Source of the DNA: JAIPEK01 sp041685935
GTDB lineage: Bacteria; Desulfobacterota; Desulfobacteria; Desulfobacterales; Desulfobacteraceae
Assembly (NCBI GenBank): GCA_041685935.1
Contig: JAWLES010000021.1
Location: 1 to 22,987 of the forward strand
Length of the DNA stretch: 22,987 nucleotides
Direction of reading: 5' to 3'
Position 1 is the stretch's first letter, and the number at the start of each line of letters is the position of its first letter. The notes beneath the pieces were generated by a model. It made no database searches, had not been told where the DNA came from, and saw nothing but the letters and a program-made list of their open reading frames with translations. A program made the position numbers and the translations under genes. Of this stretch, positions 1-7,709 are shown one piece after another.

Positions 1-1026
1 CTTCAGGTTAACAGGAAAATGCTCAAGGAGGAAGTGGATGAATCAGACATTGCCCACGTGGTCTCGGCGTGGACCGGGATTCCGGTCAGCAAAATGCTCA
101 AATCCGAAGAGGTCAAGCTTCTGAACATGGAATCTAATATCAAAAAAAGGGTGATCGGCCAGGACAATGCAGTCACGGCAGTTTCCAACGCGGTTCGCCG
201 GGCCAGATCCGGAATCAAGCCGGTCAACCGTCCCATAGGAAGCTTCATTTTCATGGGTCCCACAGGAGTCGGCAAAACCGAGCTTGCCAGGGCCCTGGCT
301 GAGTTCAACTTTGACAGTGAAGATGCCATGGTGCGGATTGATATGTCCGAATACATGGAGAAACATTCTGTTGCCAGACTGATAGGCGCTCCTCCCGGAT
401 ACGTGGGATACGAGGAGGGCGGCTATTTGACTGAAACGGTCCGCAGGCGCCCGTACTCGGTCATCCTGCTCGACGAGATCGAAAAAGCCCATCCGGATGT
501 TTTCAATGTGCTGCTGCAGGTTCTTGACGACGGCAGGATGACAGACGGCCAGGGAAGAACCGTGGATTTCAGAAACAGCATCATCATCATGACTTCCAAC
601 ATCGGAAGCAGGTATATCCAGGAATCCGGAAATTCGCAAGCAGATGCGGAAAAATTGGGCAACGAACTCAACGATGTCCTGAGACAGACGTTCAAACCTG
701 AATTTTTAAACAGGATCGATGAGATTATTACATTCAAGTCCCTTTCAAGGGAAGATATCAAAGAGATAACGGGTATTCAGATTCAGGATCTTAACAATCG
801 GCTTTCTGAAAAGAACGTAATACTTGAGCCGGATGAGGCTGCCCTGAATTTTATTTCCGATCTCGGTTTTGATCCTGTTTTCGGCGCCCGTCCTCTCAAA
901 AGGGTGATCCAGAAGCATCTGGAAAACCGCCTGTCCATGGAGCTGATTTCCGGGAATATCAAGGAAGGAGATACTGTGAAAGTGACCTGCAGGGACGAAG
1001 AGCTTGTGTTTGATAAAAAAGAATAA
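1..1026 (+). CDS. clpB: ClpB chaperone, C-terminal part (5' end outside window)
   Basis: The reading frame is open from the first base, so only the last ~341 residues are present. ClpB is a cytoplasmic hexameric AAA+ disaggregase that threads aggregated proteins through its pore together with DnaK. The visible part starts at the end of the middle region (IAHVVSAWTGIPVSKML). It then holds the whole second AAA+ module: Walker A GPTGVGKT (bases 256-279), pore loop GAPPGYVGYEEGG, Walker B VILLDEIEKAHPD, sensor region IIIMTSNIGS, and the D2 small domain with GARPLKRVIQKHLENRL. The end of the protein is of normal length with no damage. The IAHVVSAWTGIPVSK segment and the C-terminal block favour ClpB over ClpA or ClpC. 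The gene converges on the sigma-54 activator gene with a 7-base gap and no room for a separate terminator. Confidence 0.96.
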   Translation, partial: LQVNRKMLKEEVDESDIAHVVSAWTGIPVSKMLKSEEVKLLNMESNIKKRVIGQDNAVTAVSNAVRRARSGIKPVNRPIGSFIFMGPTGVGKTELARALAEFNFDSEDAMVRIDMSEYMEKHSVARLIGAPPGYVGYEEGGYLTETVRRRPYSVILLDEIEKAHPDVFNVLLQVLDDGRMTDGQGRTVDFRNSIIIMTSNIGSRYIQESGNSQADAEKLGNELNDVLRQTFKPEFLNRIDEIITFKSLSREDIKEITGIQIQDLNNRLSEKNVILEPDEAALNFISDLGFDPVFGARPLKRVIQKHLENRLSMELISGNIKEGDTVKVTCRDEELVFDKKE

Positions 1027-1033
1027 ATCGAAC

Positions 1034-2098
1034 CTACATGCCAGAGGATGGAACTATCTCAAGCTCCTTTAGCTTGTAAAGAAGGGTTTTATAACTCACT
1101 TTCAGAATTCTGGCGGCTTTGGATCGGTTCCATCCGGTCTGGTTGAGAACATAGGTGATAACCTCCTTTTCAACTTTATCATAAACTTCCTTTTTGATCT
1201 GTTTGAGCGAAATATCTTCAAACATGTTGCCTGAAGTTGTAGGGAGGTTTATGAACTCGGATAAAATGGGCATCAATGATGTAACGGAACTGTCAGGCCC
1301 GGGGTTTGCAGCTGAAGATTCAACGGAATTGGAATTTTTCCTGGACATATGGTTAAGCTCTGCAAGGACCTTTTCCCAGTCGTTTAAAATCAGCTGTTTT
1401 TTGATGGCGTTCTGGAGTTCCCTTATGTTGCCTGGCCACTGGTAATCAGTGAGTTTCTGCATTATTTTCCGTTCGGGCCTCTGCAGCCTGCTGCCAGGGT
1501 ATTCTGCGGAGTACGTTTTCAGATAATGCTCTATCAGCGAGGGAATGTCTTCAGGCCGTTCACGGAGAGGCGGAACTTCTATCTTGATGATATTCAGCCT
1601 GTAAAAGAGATCCTCTCTGAACTCTTTGCGGGCTATTTTTTCCTCCAGGTTGTGATTGGTGGCGGCAATAATCCATGCGTTGGTTTTGAATTCCCGTTCT
1701 GAGCCCAAAGGGGAAAATTCGCCTGTCTGCAGTACATGCAGCATTTTGGACTGCAGCGAAAAGGTCATGTCACCGATCTCGTCAAGAAAAAGAACCCCGT
1801 TGTTCGCCGCCTGAAATTTCCCCTGTTTGTTCTTGTGAGCTCCTGTAAACGCCCCCTTTTCATATCCGTAAAGCTCGCTTTCAAGAAGCGTTTCAGGCAG
1901 CGCGGCACAGTTGACCTTTACAAAAGCCTTGTCATGCCTCGGGGACAGCGTGTGAAGGTTCTGTGCAACAAGCTCTTTGCCGACTCCGGTCTCTCCGGTT
2001 ACAAGTATATTAAGGCAGGTGTCGGCCACATGGCTGATCAACTCCTTCACCTTGAGCATTGACTCGCTTACACCGATAATTGGCATGATTTTGTTCAT
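1034..2098 (-). CDS. Sigma-54-dependent transcriptional activator without receiver domain
   Basis: This 354-aa protein is a bacterial enhancer-binding protein that would use ATP to remodel sigma-54 RNA polymerase. The AAA+ core starts almost at the N-terminus: Walker A GETGVGKE (35-42), the sigma-54 contact loop GAFTGA (82-87), Walker B GVLFLDEIGD (101-110), and the arginine-finger region FREDLFYRL (160-168). A low-complexity linker (about 253-295) leads to a Fis-type helix-turn-helix (TGWNRSKAARILKVSYKTLLYKL, about 321-343). The N-terminal receiver of NtrC-type regulators is missing. A stand-alone receiver gene lies 23 bases upstream in the same direction, so the two may form a split NtrC-like system (inference). 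The target genes cannot be read from the window. The start ATG at 2098 gives an immediate core domain, as in PspF-like proteins. Confidence 0.93.
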   Translation of the reverse strand: MNKIMPIIGVSESMLKVKELISHVADTCLNILVTGETGVGKELVAQNLHTLSPRHDKAFVKVNCAALPETLLESELYGYEKGAFTGAHKNKQGKFQAANNGVLFLDEIGDMTFSLQSKMLHVLQTGEFSPLGSEREFKTNAWIIAATNHNLEEKIARKEFREDLFYRLNIIKIEVPPLRERPEDIPSLIEHYLKTYSAEYPGSRLQRPERKIMQKLTDYQWPGNIRELQNAIKKQLILNDWEKVLAELNHMSRKNSNSVESSAANPGPDSSVTSLMPILSEFINLPTTSGNMFEDISLKQIKKEVYDKVEKEVITYVLNQTGWNRSKAARILKVSYKTLLYKLKELEIVPSSGM

Positions 2099-2121
2099 AA
2101 TAAAGTGCCGAGCACGCTAAA

Positions 2122-2499
2122 CTATGTTTGTTTTTCCAAAAGTACGGATATCTCTTTTTCAATATCATAAAGATTGAGCGGCTTGTAAAAAATCAGGTCC
2201 GCTTCCGCCTCTGATGCCAGTGCACCCGGATGATCCCCGTACCCGGTCATTGCCACTGTTGCAAGTCCCGGGTATTCCTTCTTGATGATGGATATAAGTC
2301 CCACACCACTGATATTCGGCATCACAAGGTCGGTGATTATCAAATCAATCTTTTTGGTGGTTTCTCTTACGAGTTTCAAAGCTGCAAACCCGTCCCTTGC
2401 GGTTACAACTTCGTATCCCATTGAACTGAAAAATTCGTTGAAAGCATCAATGAGCTCTTCACTGTCATCTACAATTAAAAGGCGATAGGCTTTTTTCAT
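2122..2499 (-). CDS. Single-domain response regulator (CheY-like receiver)
   Basis: A 125-aa stand-alone receiver. The acidic pair is D11-D12 (LLIVDDSEE), the phospho-acceptor is D57 (IITDLVMP), the switch Thr is T85 (AMTGYG) and the conserved Lys is K106 (FYKPLNL). There is no output domain. I chose the ATG at 2499 over an in-frame start at 2556 because GGAG lies 7 bases before it and the receiver begins at once, while the 19-residue extension looks random. It sits 23 bases upstream of the sigma-54 activator gene and is probably co-transcribed with it. It could deliver phosphorylation input to that activator or act in a separate phosphorelay. No histidine kinase is visible nearby. Confidence 0.92.
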   Translation of the reverse strand: MKKAYRLLIVDDSEELIDAFNEFFSSMGYEVVTARDGFAALKLVRETTKKIDLIITDLVMPNISGVGLISIIKKEYPGLATVAMTGYGDHPGALASEAEADLIFYKPLNLYDIEKEISVLLEKQT

Positions 2500-2531
2500 C
2501 CGGCAACTCCAATACCTTGAGGTGGTAAAAA

Positions 2532-2561
2532 ATAGTACAATACCTGAATGGCGCAAAGCAA
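2532..2561 (-). promoter_or_regulatory. Candidate sigma-70 promoter for the receiver/activator pair
   Basis: Read on the minus strand, TTGCTT (2561-2556) and TACTAT (2537-2532) are 18 bases apart. Transcription would start about 25 bases upstream of the ATG at 2499. This is a pattern match only. Confidence 0.3.
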
Positions 2562-2586
2562 GGAAAAAATAGAACTTTTTTAAAAA

Positions 2587-3522
2587 TTATTTGATGTATG
2601 CAATGGTTATATATGCCGCAAAAAAAGCTATAAATACCGCTCCGGTCAAGGTATCAAGCCTGTTTTTCCAGTAGGATATCACATACAGTAAAAACGCCAG
2701 TAAAATCATGAACGGAATTTCAAAGTAAAGGAGTTTGCAGTTGATGTCTGCGGGGTTCAAAATTCCGACACTGCCCATGACAAGACAGATGTTAAAAAGA
2801 TTGCTGCCGACGATATTTCCCACTGAAATATCACTTTCACCCCTGGCAGCAGCCACGACCGAAGTGGCAAGCTCGGGAAGAGAGGTGCCGACTGCAACCA
2901 CGGATATGCCGATGAATGCCTGTGTAAGACCGATTTTTTCCGCCATGAATATGGCTTTTCGAACCACCAGGTCCGCTCCCCAGGCAAGCCCCAGAATTCC
3001 TGTAACGACAAGAGCTCCGTTTTTTAAAATCACTTTGACAGACTTTTCCGGCGCAGGAACATCGCTGCTGTTTTTCTCTTTAGCATTCCTGATGCCGATG
3101 AACAGGAAAACACCCAGGAGGGCGAAAAGAACCACCCCGTCAATAACACCGATTCTGCAGTCCAGGCAGAGAAACCAGAACACCCCGGAAACAGCAACCA
3201 TATAAGGCAGTTCAAACCGGGTGATGCTTCTGCGGATTTCCACTTTGCTGACCAGCGCGGTCAACCCAAGTACCAGAGCGATGTTGATGACGTTACTGCC
3301 CAGAATATTGCCGATGGATATATCTCCGGACCCTTTCATGGAGGCAACAAGACTGACCAGAAGCTCAGGCGCGGATGTAGCGAGGCTGACAACGGTAAGT
3401 CCTATGATAACGGGTTTTACAGCGAAAAGGAGGGCGGTGGAAGAGGATCCTTTCACAAGCATTTCAGAGCCGAGATACAATAGGGCAGCTCCTGCAAAAA
3501 GAATGGTAATTTGAATGAACAA
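2587..3522 (-). CDS. Calcium/sodium antiporter, CaCA superfamily (YrbG type)
   Basis: A 311-aa inner-membrane protein of the cation/Ca2+ exchanger superfamily, expected to exchange Ca2+ against Na+ or H+. It shows the two inverted alpha-repeats that form the ion site: ATSAPELLVS followed by SGDISIGNILGSNVIN (about 48-80, Glu53), and GTSLPELATS followed by ESDISVGNIVGSNLFN (about 212-244, Glu217). About ten hydrophobic segments are visible, with a hydrophilic loop near 147-165 between the halves. The length is usual for YrbG proteins. The start codon is TTG at 3522: it places the first membrane helix (ITILFAGAALLYLGSE) at the N-terminus, and there is no upstream ATG. The Shine-Dalgarno signal is weak. 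Substrate specificity is inferred from the family. Confidence 0.92.
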   Translation of the reverse strand: MFIQITILFAGAALLYLGSEMLVKGSSSTALLFAVKPVIIGLTVVSLATSAPELLVSLVASMKGSGDISIGNILGSNVINIALVLGLTALVSKVEIRRSITRFELPYMVAVSGVFWFLCLDCRIGVIDGVVLFALLGVFLFIGIRNAKEKNSSDVPAPEKSVKVILKNGALVVTGILGLAWGADLVVRKAIFMAEKIGLTQAFIGISVVAVGTSLPELATSVVAAARGESDISVGNIVGSNLFNICLVMGSVGILNPADINCKLLYFEIPFMILLAFLLYVISYWKNRLDTLTGAVFIAFFAAYITIAYIK

Positions 3523-3584
3523 TGTTTTTTCTTTACTTGGTTTTATTAAATGGTTTATATATCGATTTTAATCCAGGAGGGATG

Positions 3585-3613
3585 ATAATACAGTACATAA
3601 TTTACAAAATCAA
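3585..3613 (-). promoter_or_regulatory. Candidate promoter for the antiporter gene
   Basis: On the minus strand, TTGATT (3613-3608) and TATTAT (3590-3585) have the ideal 17-base spacing, which would give a leader of about 55 bases. The same 115-base interval must also hold the divergent fabH-like promoter, which I could not place. Confidence 0.35.
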
Positions 3614-3637
3614 TTCATAAATAGGTAAAGGCGTTTC

Positions 3638-4648
3638 ATGAAAAAATCAGTCATCAGAGGAACCGGGCGTTCGCTGCCGACAAGGCTTGTCACCAACAAG
3701 GATCTTGAGAAGATCATGGAGACAAGTGATGAATGGATACGGCAGAGAACCGGTATCGAACAGCGGTACTGGGTAGAGGAGAATGAGATCAAAGGGGTTT
3801 CGGATCTCGGATATGAAGCATCTGTAAAAGCCGTTGAAAAAGCGGGCTGGGCTTTTGAAGATATCGACCTTATTATCTTTGCAACCCTGAGCCCGGATAT
3901 TTTTTTCCCCGGGCCCGGCTGCCTTCTGCAAGCCAAGCTCGGGCTTAAATCAACACCTGCGCTTGATATCAGACAGCAATGCACAGGGTTTCTCTACGGG
4001 ATGGCCACAGCGGATGCATTCATCAAAAGCGGGATGTACGGTAAAATTTTGTTCGTGGGAGCGGAAATCCACAGCACAGGCCTTGACAAGACAACCAGGG
4101 GAAGGGATATTGCAGTACTTTTCGGAGACGGCGGTGCCGCAGTATGTCTTGAAGCCGACGCCGGGGAAAACGGCTCCGGCATTATAGCATCCACGCTTCA
4201 TGCGGATGGAAGGGATGCGGAATCGCTGGCCACCGAACTTCCCGCTTCCAGGCTTCCGGACCGGCTCCCCATTGACAGGCTTAAGGCTGGAGACGGCCAG
4301 TACCCCACAATGGACGGAAAAAACATTTTTAAAAAAGCTGTGAAAAAACTGCCCCAGGTTACATACAAAACCCTTGAAAAGGCAGGCCTCAAAATGGAGG
4401 ATATCGACCTTGTCATTCCTCATCAGGCGAATCTGAGAATCAACCAGGCGTACCAGGAAATTATGAAACTGCCTGAAGAAAAAATCTACAACAACATTCA
4501 GAAGTACGGCAACACCACTGCAGCCAGCATTCCGCTTGCACTGGACGAAGCAATCGAAAAGGGCCTGACAGGGCAAAAGGGAGACACTGTACTTTTTTCA
4601 GGTTTTGGAGCCGGTCTCACCTGGGGATGTGTGATTTACCGGTTTTAA
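3638..4648 (+). CDS. fabH: 3-oxoacyl-ACP synthase III (FabH family)
   Basis: A 336-aa thiolase-fold ketoacyl synthase. FabH condenses acetyl-CoA (or another primer acyl-CoA) with malonyl-ACP to start fatty acid synthesis. The catalytic triad is complete: Cys115 (QQCTGFLYG), His262 (IPHQANLRI) and Asn292 (KYGNTTAASIP). The C-terminal FSGFGAGLTWG loop is also present. The start ATG at 3638 is the usual FabH N-terminus (VIRGTGRSLPTR). The gene stands alone, not in a fab cluster, with no acpP, fabD or fabG beside it. It may therefore be a second paralogue used for special primers or alkyl products; this cannot be settled here. It converges on pgi across a hairpin. Confidence 0.92.
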   Translation: MKKSVIRGTGRSLPTRLVTNKDLEKIMETSDEWIRQRTGIEQRYWVEENEIKGVSDLGYEASVKAVEKAGWAFEDIDLIIFATLSPDIFFPGPGCLLQAKLGLKSTPALDIRQQCTGFLYGMATADAFIKSGMYGKILFVGAEIHSTGLDKTTRGRDIAVLFGDGGAAVCLEADAGENGSGIIASTLHADGRDAESLATELPASRLPDRLPIDRLKAGDGQYPTMDGKNIFKKAVKKLPQVTYKTLEKAGLKMEDIDLVIPHQANLRINQAYQEIMKLPEEKIYNNIQKYGNTTAASIPLALDEAIEKGLTGQKGDTVLFSGFGAGLTWGCVIYRF

Positions 4649-4671
4649 ATTTTTAAGTTCAGCAGGATCGG

Positions 4672-4704
4672 GCCTGTTTGTGGAACAATGTTTCACAAAC
4701 AGGC
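4672..4704. terminator. Strong hairpin between convergent fabH and pgi
   Basis: There is a perfect 11-base inverted repeat (4672-4682 with 4694-4704). It extends inward by four more pairs, one of them G:U, leaving a 3-base loop. It sits between the two convergent stop codons. No T-run follows on either strand, so it may act as a bidirectional or factor-assisted terminator or as an RNA 3'-end stabiliser. Confidence 0.6.
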
Positions 4705-4710
4705 TGGAGA

Positions 4711-6336
4711 CTACAAAGTACCTGAAAAAATAGTTTCAAGGTAAAAACGGGTGGCATGGTCCAAATCATGGAACGTATGAGCCTGGTTCCTGTTCTTTTT
4801 TGCAATTTCTTTTCTTATGTCCCCGGCCAGCTTTTTTCCAAGCTCCACGCCGAACTGGTCAAACGGATTGATGTCGAGAAGAAACCCTTCATAAACTGTT
4901 CTGGCTTCGTAGAAGGAGAGCAGCATGCCGATATAAAAGGCGGACAGATCCTTGATAACGATTGTGGAAGAGGGGCGGTTTCCGGTAAAATGCCGGGCCG
5001 GATCTTCCTTATTCTCTTTACCCAGAGCAAGGGCACGTGTCTGGGAAACCATATTTGCCCAGAGCTCCTGATGATTGGTGATACCGTTGGATTTCAGCTG
5101 ATCCCCTGTAAATCCGGGTTTTACCACCCCGATGAACTCCATGGGAAACGCCATTCCCTGGTGGGCAAGCTGAAAAAAAGAATGCTGTGCATTGGTGCCG
5201 GGACCTCCGAACAACAGCATCCCGGTTTTGTAACGCACCGGACTTCCATCCATTGTAACCGCTTTTCCAAGGCTTTCCATGTAAAGCTGCTGAATATGTG
5301 CCGGCAATTCGGAAAGGGCGGTGCTGTATGGGATTATACCCAATGCGTTGTAATCAAGTCCGTTTGAATTCCACAGGTTGATCAGAGCAGCCACAAGCGG
5401 AGGGTTTTTCCCGATCCCGGCGGTTTCAGCTATCCGGTCCATCTCATGGGCCCCCTTGAGAAACTCCTCAAACACATCAAACCCGAATGCAAGGCTCAGC
5501 GGCACCCCTCCCACGGCTGACGTGACACTGTACCGACCGCCTATAAAGTCAAACATGTGAAAGGTTTCAATCACCGGATCGGAAGGATTGTCTCCGGGGC
5601 TTGACCTGCTTGTGACTGTGACAAGGTGGCTTTGGGGGTCAATGTTCCTGTGCTCCAGATACCCGCGGAGCTGATTGAGGTTGGCCATGGTTTCCACGGT
5701 GGTATAACTTTTTGAAATAATGATAAAAAGCGTGGATTCCGGGTCAGTCTTTGCCATCACTCCTGCAAAGTTGTCAATATCCACGTTGGAGAGAAAATGA
5801 AGATCCATTATTCTTTTGTATTGATAACCAAGCGCGGTATTGACAAAACTCGCTCCAAGATAGGACCCTCCTATCCCCACAACAACAACGTCGGTAAACC
5901 GTTTTCCTGTTGATCCGGTTATCCGTCCCTCGTGAACCTCTTTCACAAAATCCCGTATCTTTTCATGTACCTTGCGGATCTCCTTTCCGGCATTTTCAGC
6001 ACCGGCTGAAACAGTTTTGCCTGAAAAATCCCTTGTTGCGGTATGTAAGGCAGCCCGGTTTTCAGTTTCATTAACCGTTTTTCCCTCTGTCATGTCAGTG
6101 AACCGCTTCTTTGTGCCAAGCTCTTCTGCCATGGTGCAAAGGTTGGAGAATACGGTTTTATTGATTCTCTGTTTGGAAAAATCGAACAAAAATCCTTCCA
6201 ATTTTATGGAAAATCTGGCAAATCTGTTAGGATCGTTTAACAATGTTCTTAAATGGTATTCTCCGGTGCTGAATCGGGCGGCTTCTTTTTTGAGTGATTC
6301 CCATGCATCGGTTGTATGAAAACTGGGGCGGTTCAT
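4711..6336 (-). CDS. pgi: Glucose-6-phosphate isomerase
   Basis: A 541-aa cytoplasmic enzyme that interconverts glucose 6-phosphate and fructose 6-phosphate in glycolysis and gluconeogenesis. Clear family blocks are VVVVGIGGSYLGAS (150-163), IIISKSYTTVET (205-216), FIGGRYSVTSAVGG (264-277), GGPGTNAQHSFFQLAHQG (377-394) and PFDQFGVELGKKLA (491-504). The likely catalytic residues Glu354, His385 and Lys501 are all present. The length matches the long bacterial Pgi. The ATG at 6336 has AAGGAG six bases upstream. The product fructose 6-phosphate is the precursor of the glucosamine phosphate used by the divergently transcribed glmU-like/glmM genes, so the neighbourhood is metabolically coherent. 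That coherence is an inference. Confidence 0.97.
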   Translation of the reverse strand: MNRPSFHTTDAWESLKKEAARFSTGEYHLRTLLNDPNRFARFSIKLEGFLFDFSKQRINKTVFSNLCTMAEELGTKKRFTDMTEGKTVNETENRAALHTATRDFSGKTVSAGAENAGKEIRKVHEKIRDFVKEVHEGRITGSTGKRFTDVVVVGIGGSYLGASFVNTALGYQYKRIMDLHFLSNVDIDNFAGVMAKTDPESTLFIIISKSYTTVETMANLNQLRGYLEHRNIDPQSHLVTVTSRSSPGDNPSDPVIETFHMFDFIGGRYSVTSAVGGVPLSLAFGFDVFEEFLKGAHEMDRIAETAGIGKNPPLVAALINLWNSNGLDYNALGIIPYSTALSELPAHIQQLYMESLGKAVTMDGSPVRYKTGMLLFGGPGTNAQHSFFQLAHQGMAFPMEFIGVVKPGFTGDQLKSNGITNHQELWANMVSQTRALALGKENKEDPARHFTGNRPSSTIVIKDLSAFYIGMLLSFYEARTVYEGFLLDINPFDQFGVELGKKLAGDIRKEIAKKNRNQAHTFHDLDHATRFYLETIFSGTL

Positions 6337-6389
6337 TTCTGCTCCTTGTTTTTACGGTTTTTCCGCAGAAAGATTTTTTCTGATAAAGA

Positions 6390-6417
6390 TAGATAGAGGA
6401 TAGCCAATTCAGTTCAA
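6390..6417 (-). promoter_or_regulatory. Candidate promoter for pgi
   Basis: On the minus strand, TTGAAC (6417-6412) and TATCTA (6395-6390) are 16 bases apart. The leader to the pgi ATG would be about 45 bases. Confidence 0.28.
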
Positions 6418-6443
6418 ATGATCAAGAAGGGTAATAAAAATTA

Positions 6444-6473
6444 TTGACACGATTCAGACGGAATATTTATTAA
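6444..6473 (+). promoter_or_regulatory. Candidate promoter for the GlmU-like gene
   Basis: A perfect TTGACA (6444-6449) and TATTAA (6468-6473) are 18 bases apart. Transcription would then start near 6480, giving an almost leaderless message and leaving the GGGA motif (6476-6479) outside the transcript. The real -10 may therefore be elsewhere. Confidence 0.28.
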
Positions 6474-6479
6474 TAGGGA

Positions 6480-7700
6480 ATGTCTGACATGGATAAACTC
6501 AGAAAGCTTCTTGAAAAAGGGGTTGTAATTCACAATCCAGACACGGTTCATGTGGACCAGGATGTGGACACGGACCGGATATCCGGGGATGGTGTGGTTC
6601 TTTATCCGGGATGCAGAATAAAAGGTGAAAAAACCCTTGTTCTTGCAGGGTCGAAAATCGGTGCAGAGGCCCCGGTTACCCTGGACGACTGTTATGTAGG
6701 GCCGGATGTGCAGTTGAAAGGGGGCTTTTTTCAAAAAGCTGTATTTGCCGGAAACAACTCATTCGGTTCAGGCGCACATGCAAGGGAAGGAACCATTCTT
6801 GAGGAGGAGGCATCAGCCGCCCATACTGTGGGGCTCAAACAGACACTGCTGTTCCCCTTTGTGACGCTGGGCAGCCTGATCAATTTCTGTGACTGTTTCA
6901 TGGCCGGAGGCACCGACCGGAAAAACCACAGTGAAGTGGGCAGCTCTTTTATCCATTTTAATTACACCCCGAACCAGGACAAGGCCACACCTTCAATGAT
7001 CGGTAATGTCCATCAGGGCGTTCTGCTTGACAGAAATCCGATTTTCCTGGGCGGGCAGGGGGGAATCGTGGGACCCTGCAGAATAGCTTTCGGCTGCATT
7101 ACCGCAGCCGGCAGCATTATCAGAAAAGATGAGCCGAACCAGGACCGCCTGCTTCTCGGCGGGTCATTCAAGGATGCATCAATTAAAAAGCCGTCCATGG
7201 TGTATAAAAATGTAAAGCGGGTTTTCAACCACAACTGCTCTTACATTGCAGCCCTGTGCGCTCTTTTGGGCTGGTATACCAATATCAGGATTCTTTTTGC
7301 CAGGAGCCGCCTTGAAAAAGAACTTCATTCCGGCATGGTTGAAACCCTGAAAGGATGTATCACGGAACGGATCAAGAGGGTTGAAGGATTCGTGGAAAAC
7401 CTTGAGGTTTCAAGAAATCTTATCACGGATAAGGCGGAAAAAGACTCCCACAGGACAATGGAGCATCATGAGGCAATTCTGAATACATTTGAAGATAAAA
7501 AAGAGATCATGCAAAAAGCTAAAACCGGAAGCTTCTCCGGCACCATTTCAATTAAAGACCTGGAGCCGATCCGGTTTGCCGCACAAAACGGAAAATCTTA
7601 TCTGGAAACCATTAAAGGACTTGAGGGGCCGGTGAAAGAAAGAATCAGCAGCCGGCTTTATTCAGTTGAAACGGAAATATTTGAAAAAATCGGAATTTAG
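6480..7700 (+). CDS. GlmU-like left-handed beta-helix protein lacking the uridyltransferase domain
   Basis: A 406-aa protein. Residues about 12-215 resemble the acetyltransferase half of GlmU: KGVVIHNPDTVHVDQDV matches the first beta-helix strands, and NHSEVGSSFIHFNYTPNQ (149-166) with MIGNVHQG and GPCRIAFGCITAAGSII matches the active-site coils. The FNY and a following Lys are kept. The N-terminal nucleotidyltransferase domain of GlmU is absent. After about residue 240 there is an unrelated, charged, mostly helical C-terminal region of ~160 residues. The gene lies 9 bases before glmM, whose product feeds GlmU, so a role in UDP-GlcNAc or another acylated nucleotide sugar is likely but inferred. 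Two ATGs are possible, at 6480 and 6489; the second has GGGA nine bases upstream and may be the true start. Confidence 0.85.
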   Translation: MSDMDKLRKLLEKGVVIHNPDTVHVDQDVDTDRISGDGVVLYPGCRIKGEKTLVLAGSKIGAEAPVTLDDCYVGPDVQLKGGFFQKAVFAGNNSFGSGAHAREGTILEEEASAAHTVGLKQTLLFPFVTLGSLINFCDCFMAGGTDRKNHSEVGSSFIHFNYTPNQDKATPSMIGNVHQGVLLDRNPIFLGGQGGIVGPCRIAFGCITAAGSIIRKDEPNQDRLLLGGSFKDASIKKPSMVYKNVKRVFNHNCSYIAALCALLGWYTNIRILFARSRLEKELHSGMVETLKGCITERIKRVEGFVENLEVSRNLITDKAEKDSHRTMEHHEAILNTFEDKKEIMQKAKTGSFSGTISIKDLEPIRFAAQNGKSYLETIKGLEGPVKERISSRLYSVETEIFEKIGI

Positions 7701-7709
7701 GTTGGAATA

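Noticed and set aside
43..639. Long open frame antisense to clpB (198 codons)
   Set aside because: It is a shadow of a clearly conserved clpB frame; its product has no recognisable motif.
2500..2556. N-terminal extension of the receiver protein
   Set aside because: The ATG at 2499 has GGAG at good spacing and the receiver fold starts there; the extension also covers the candidate promoter.
3576..3619. Short peptide of 12 codons (ATG 3582) after AGGAGG upstream of fabH
   Set aside because: The Shine-Dalgarno is only about one base from the ATG, too close to work.
3950..4576. 208-codon open frame antisense to fabH
   Set aside because: Shadow frame of FabH codons, no motif.
4672..4704. HcpR/CRP-like operator reading of the TTTGTG...CACAAA repeat
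   Set aside because: The spacer between the half-sites is 11 bases, and it lies between two convergent stop codons, not before a gene.
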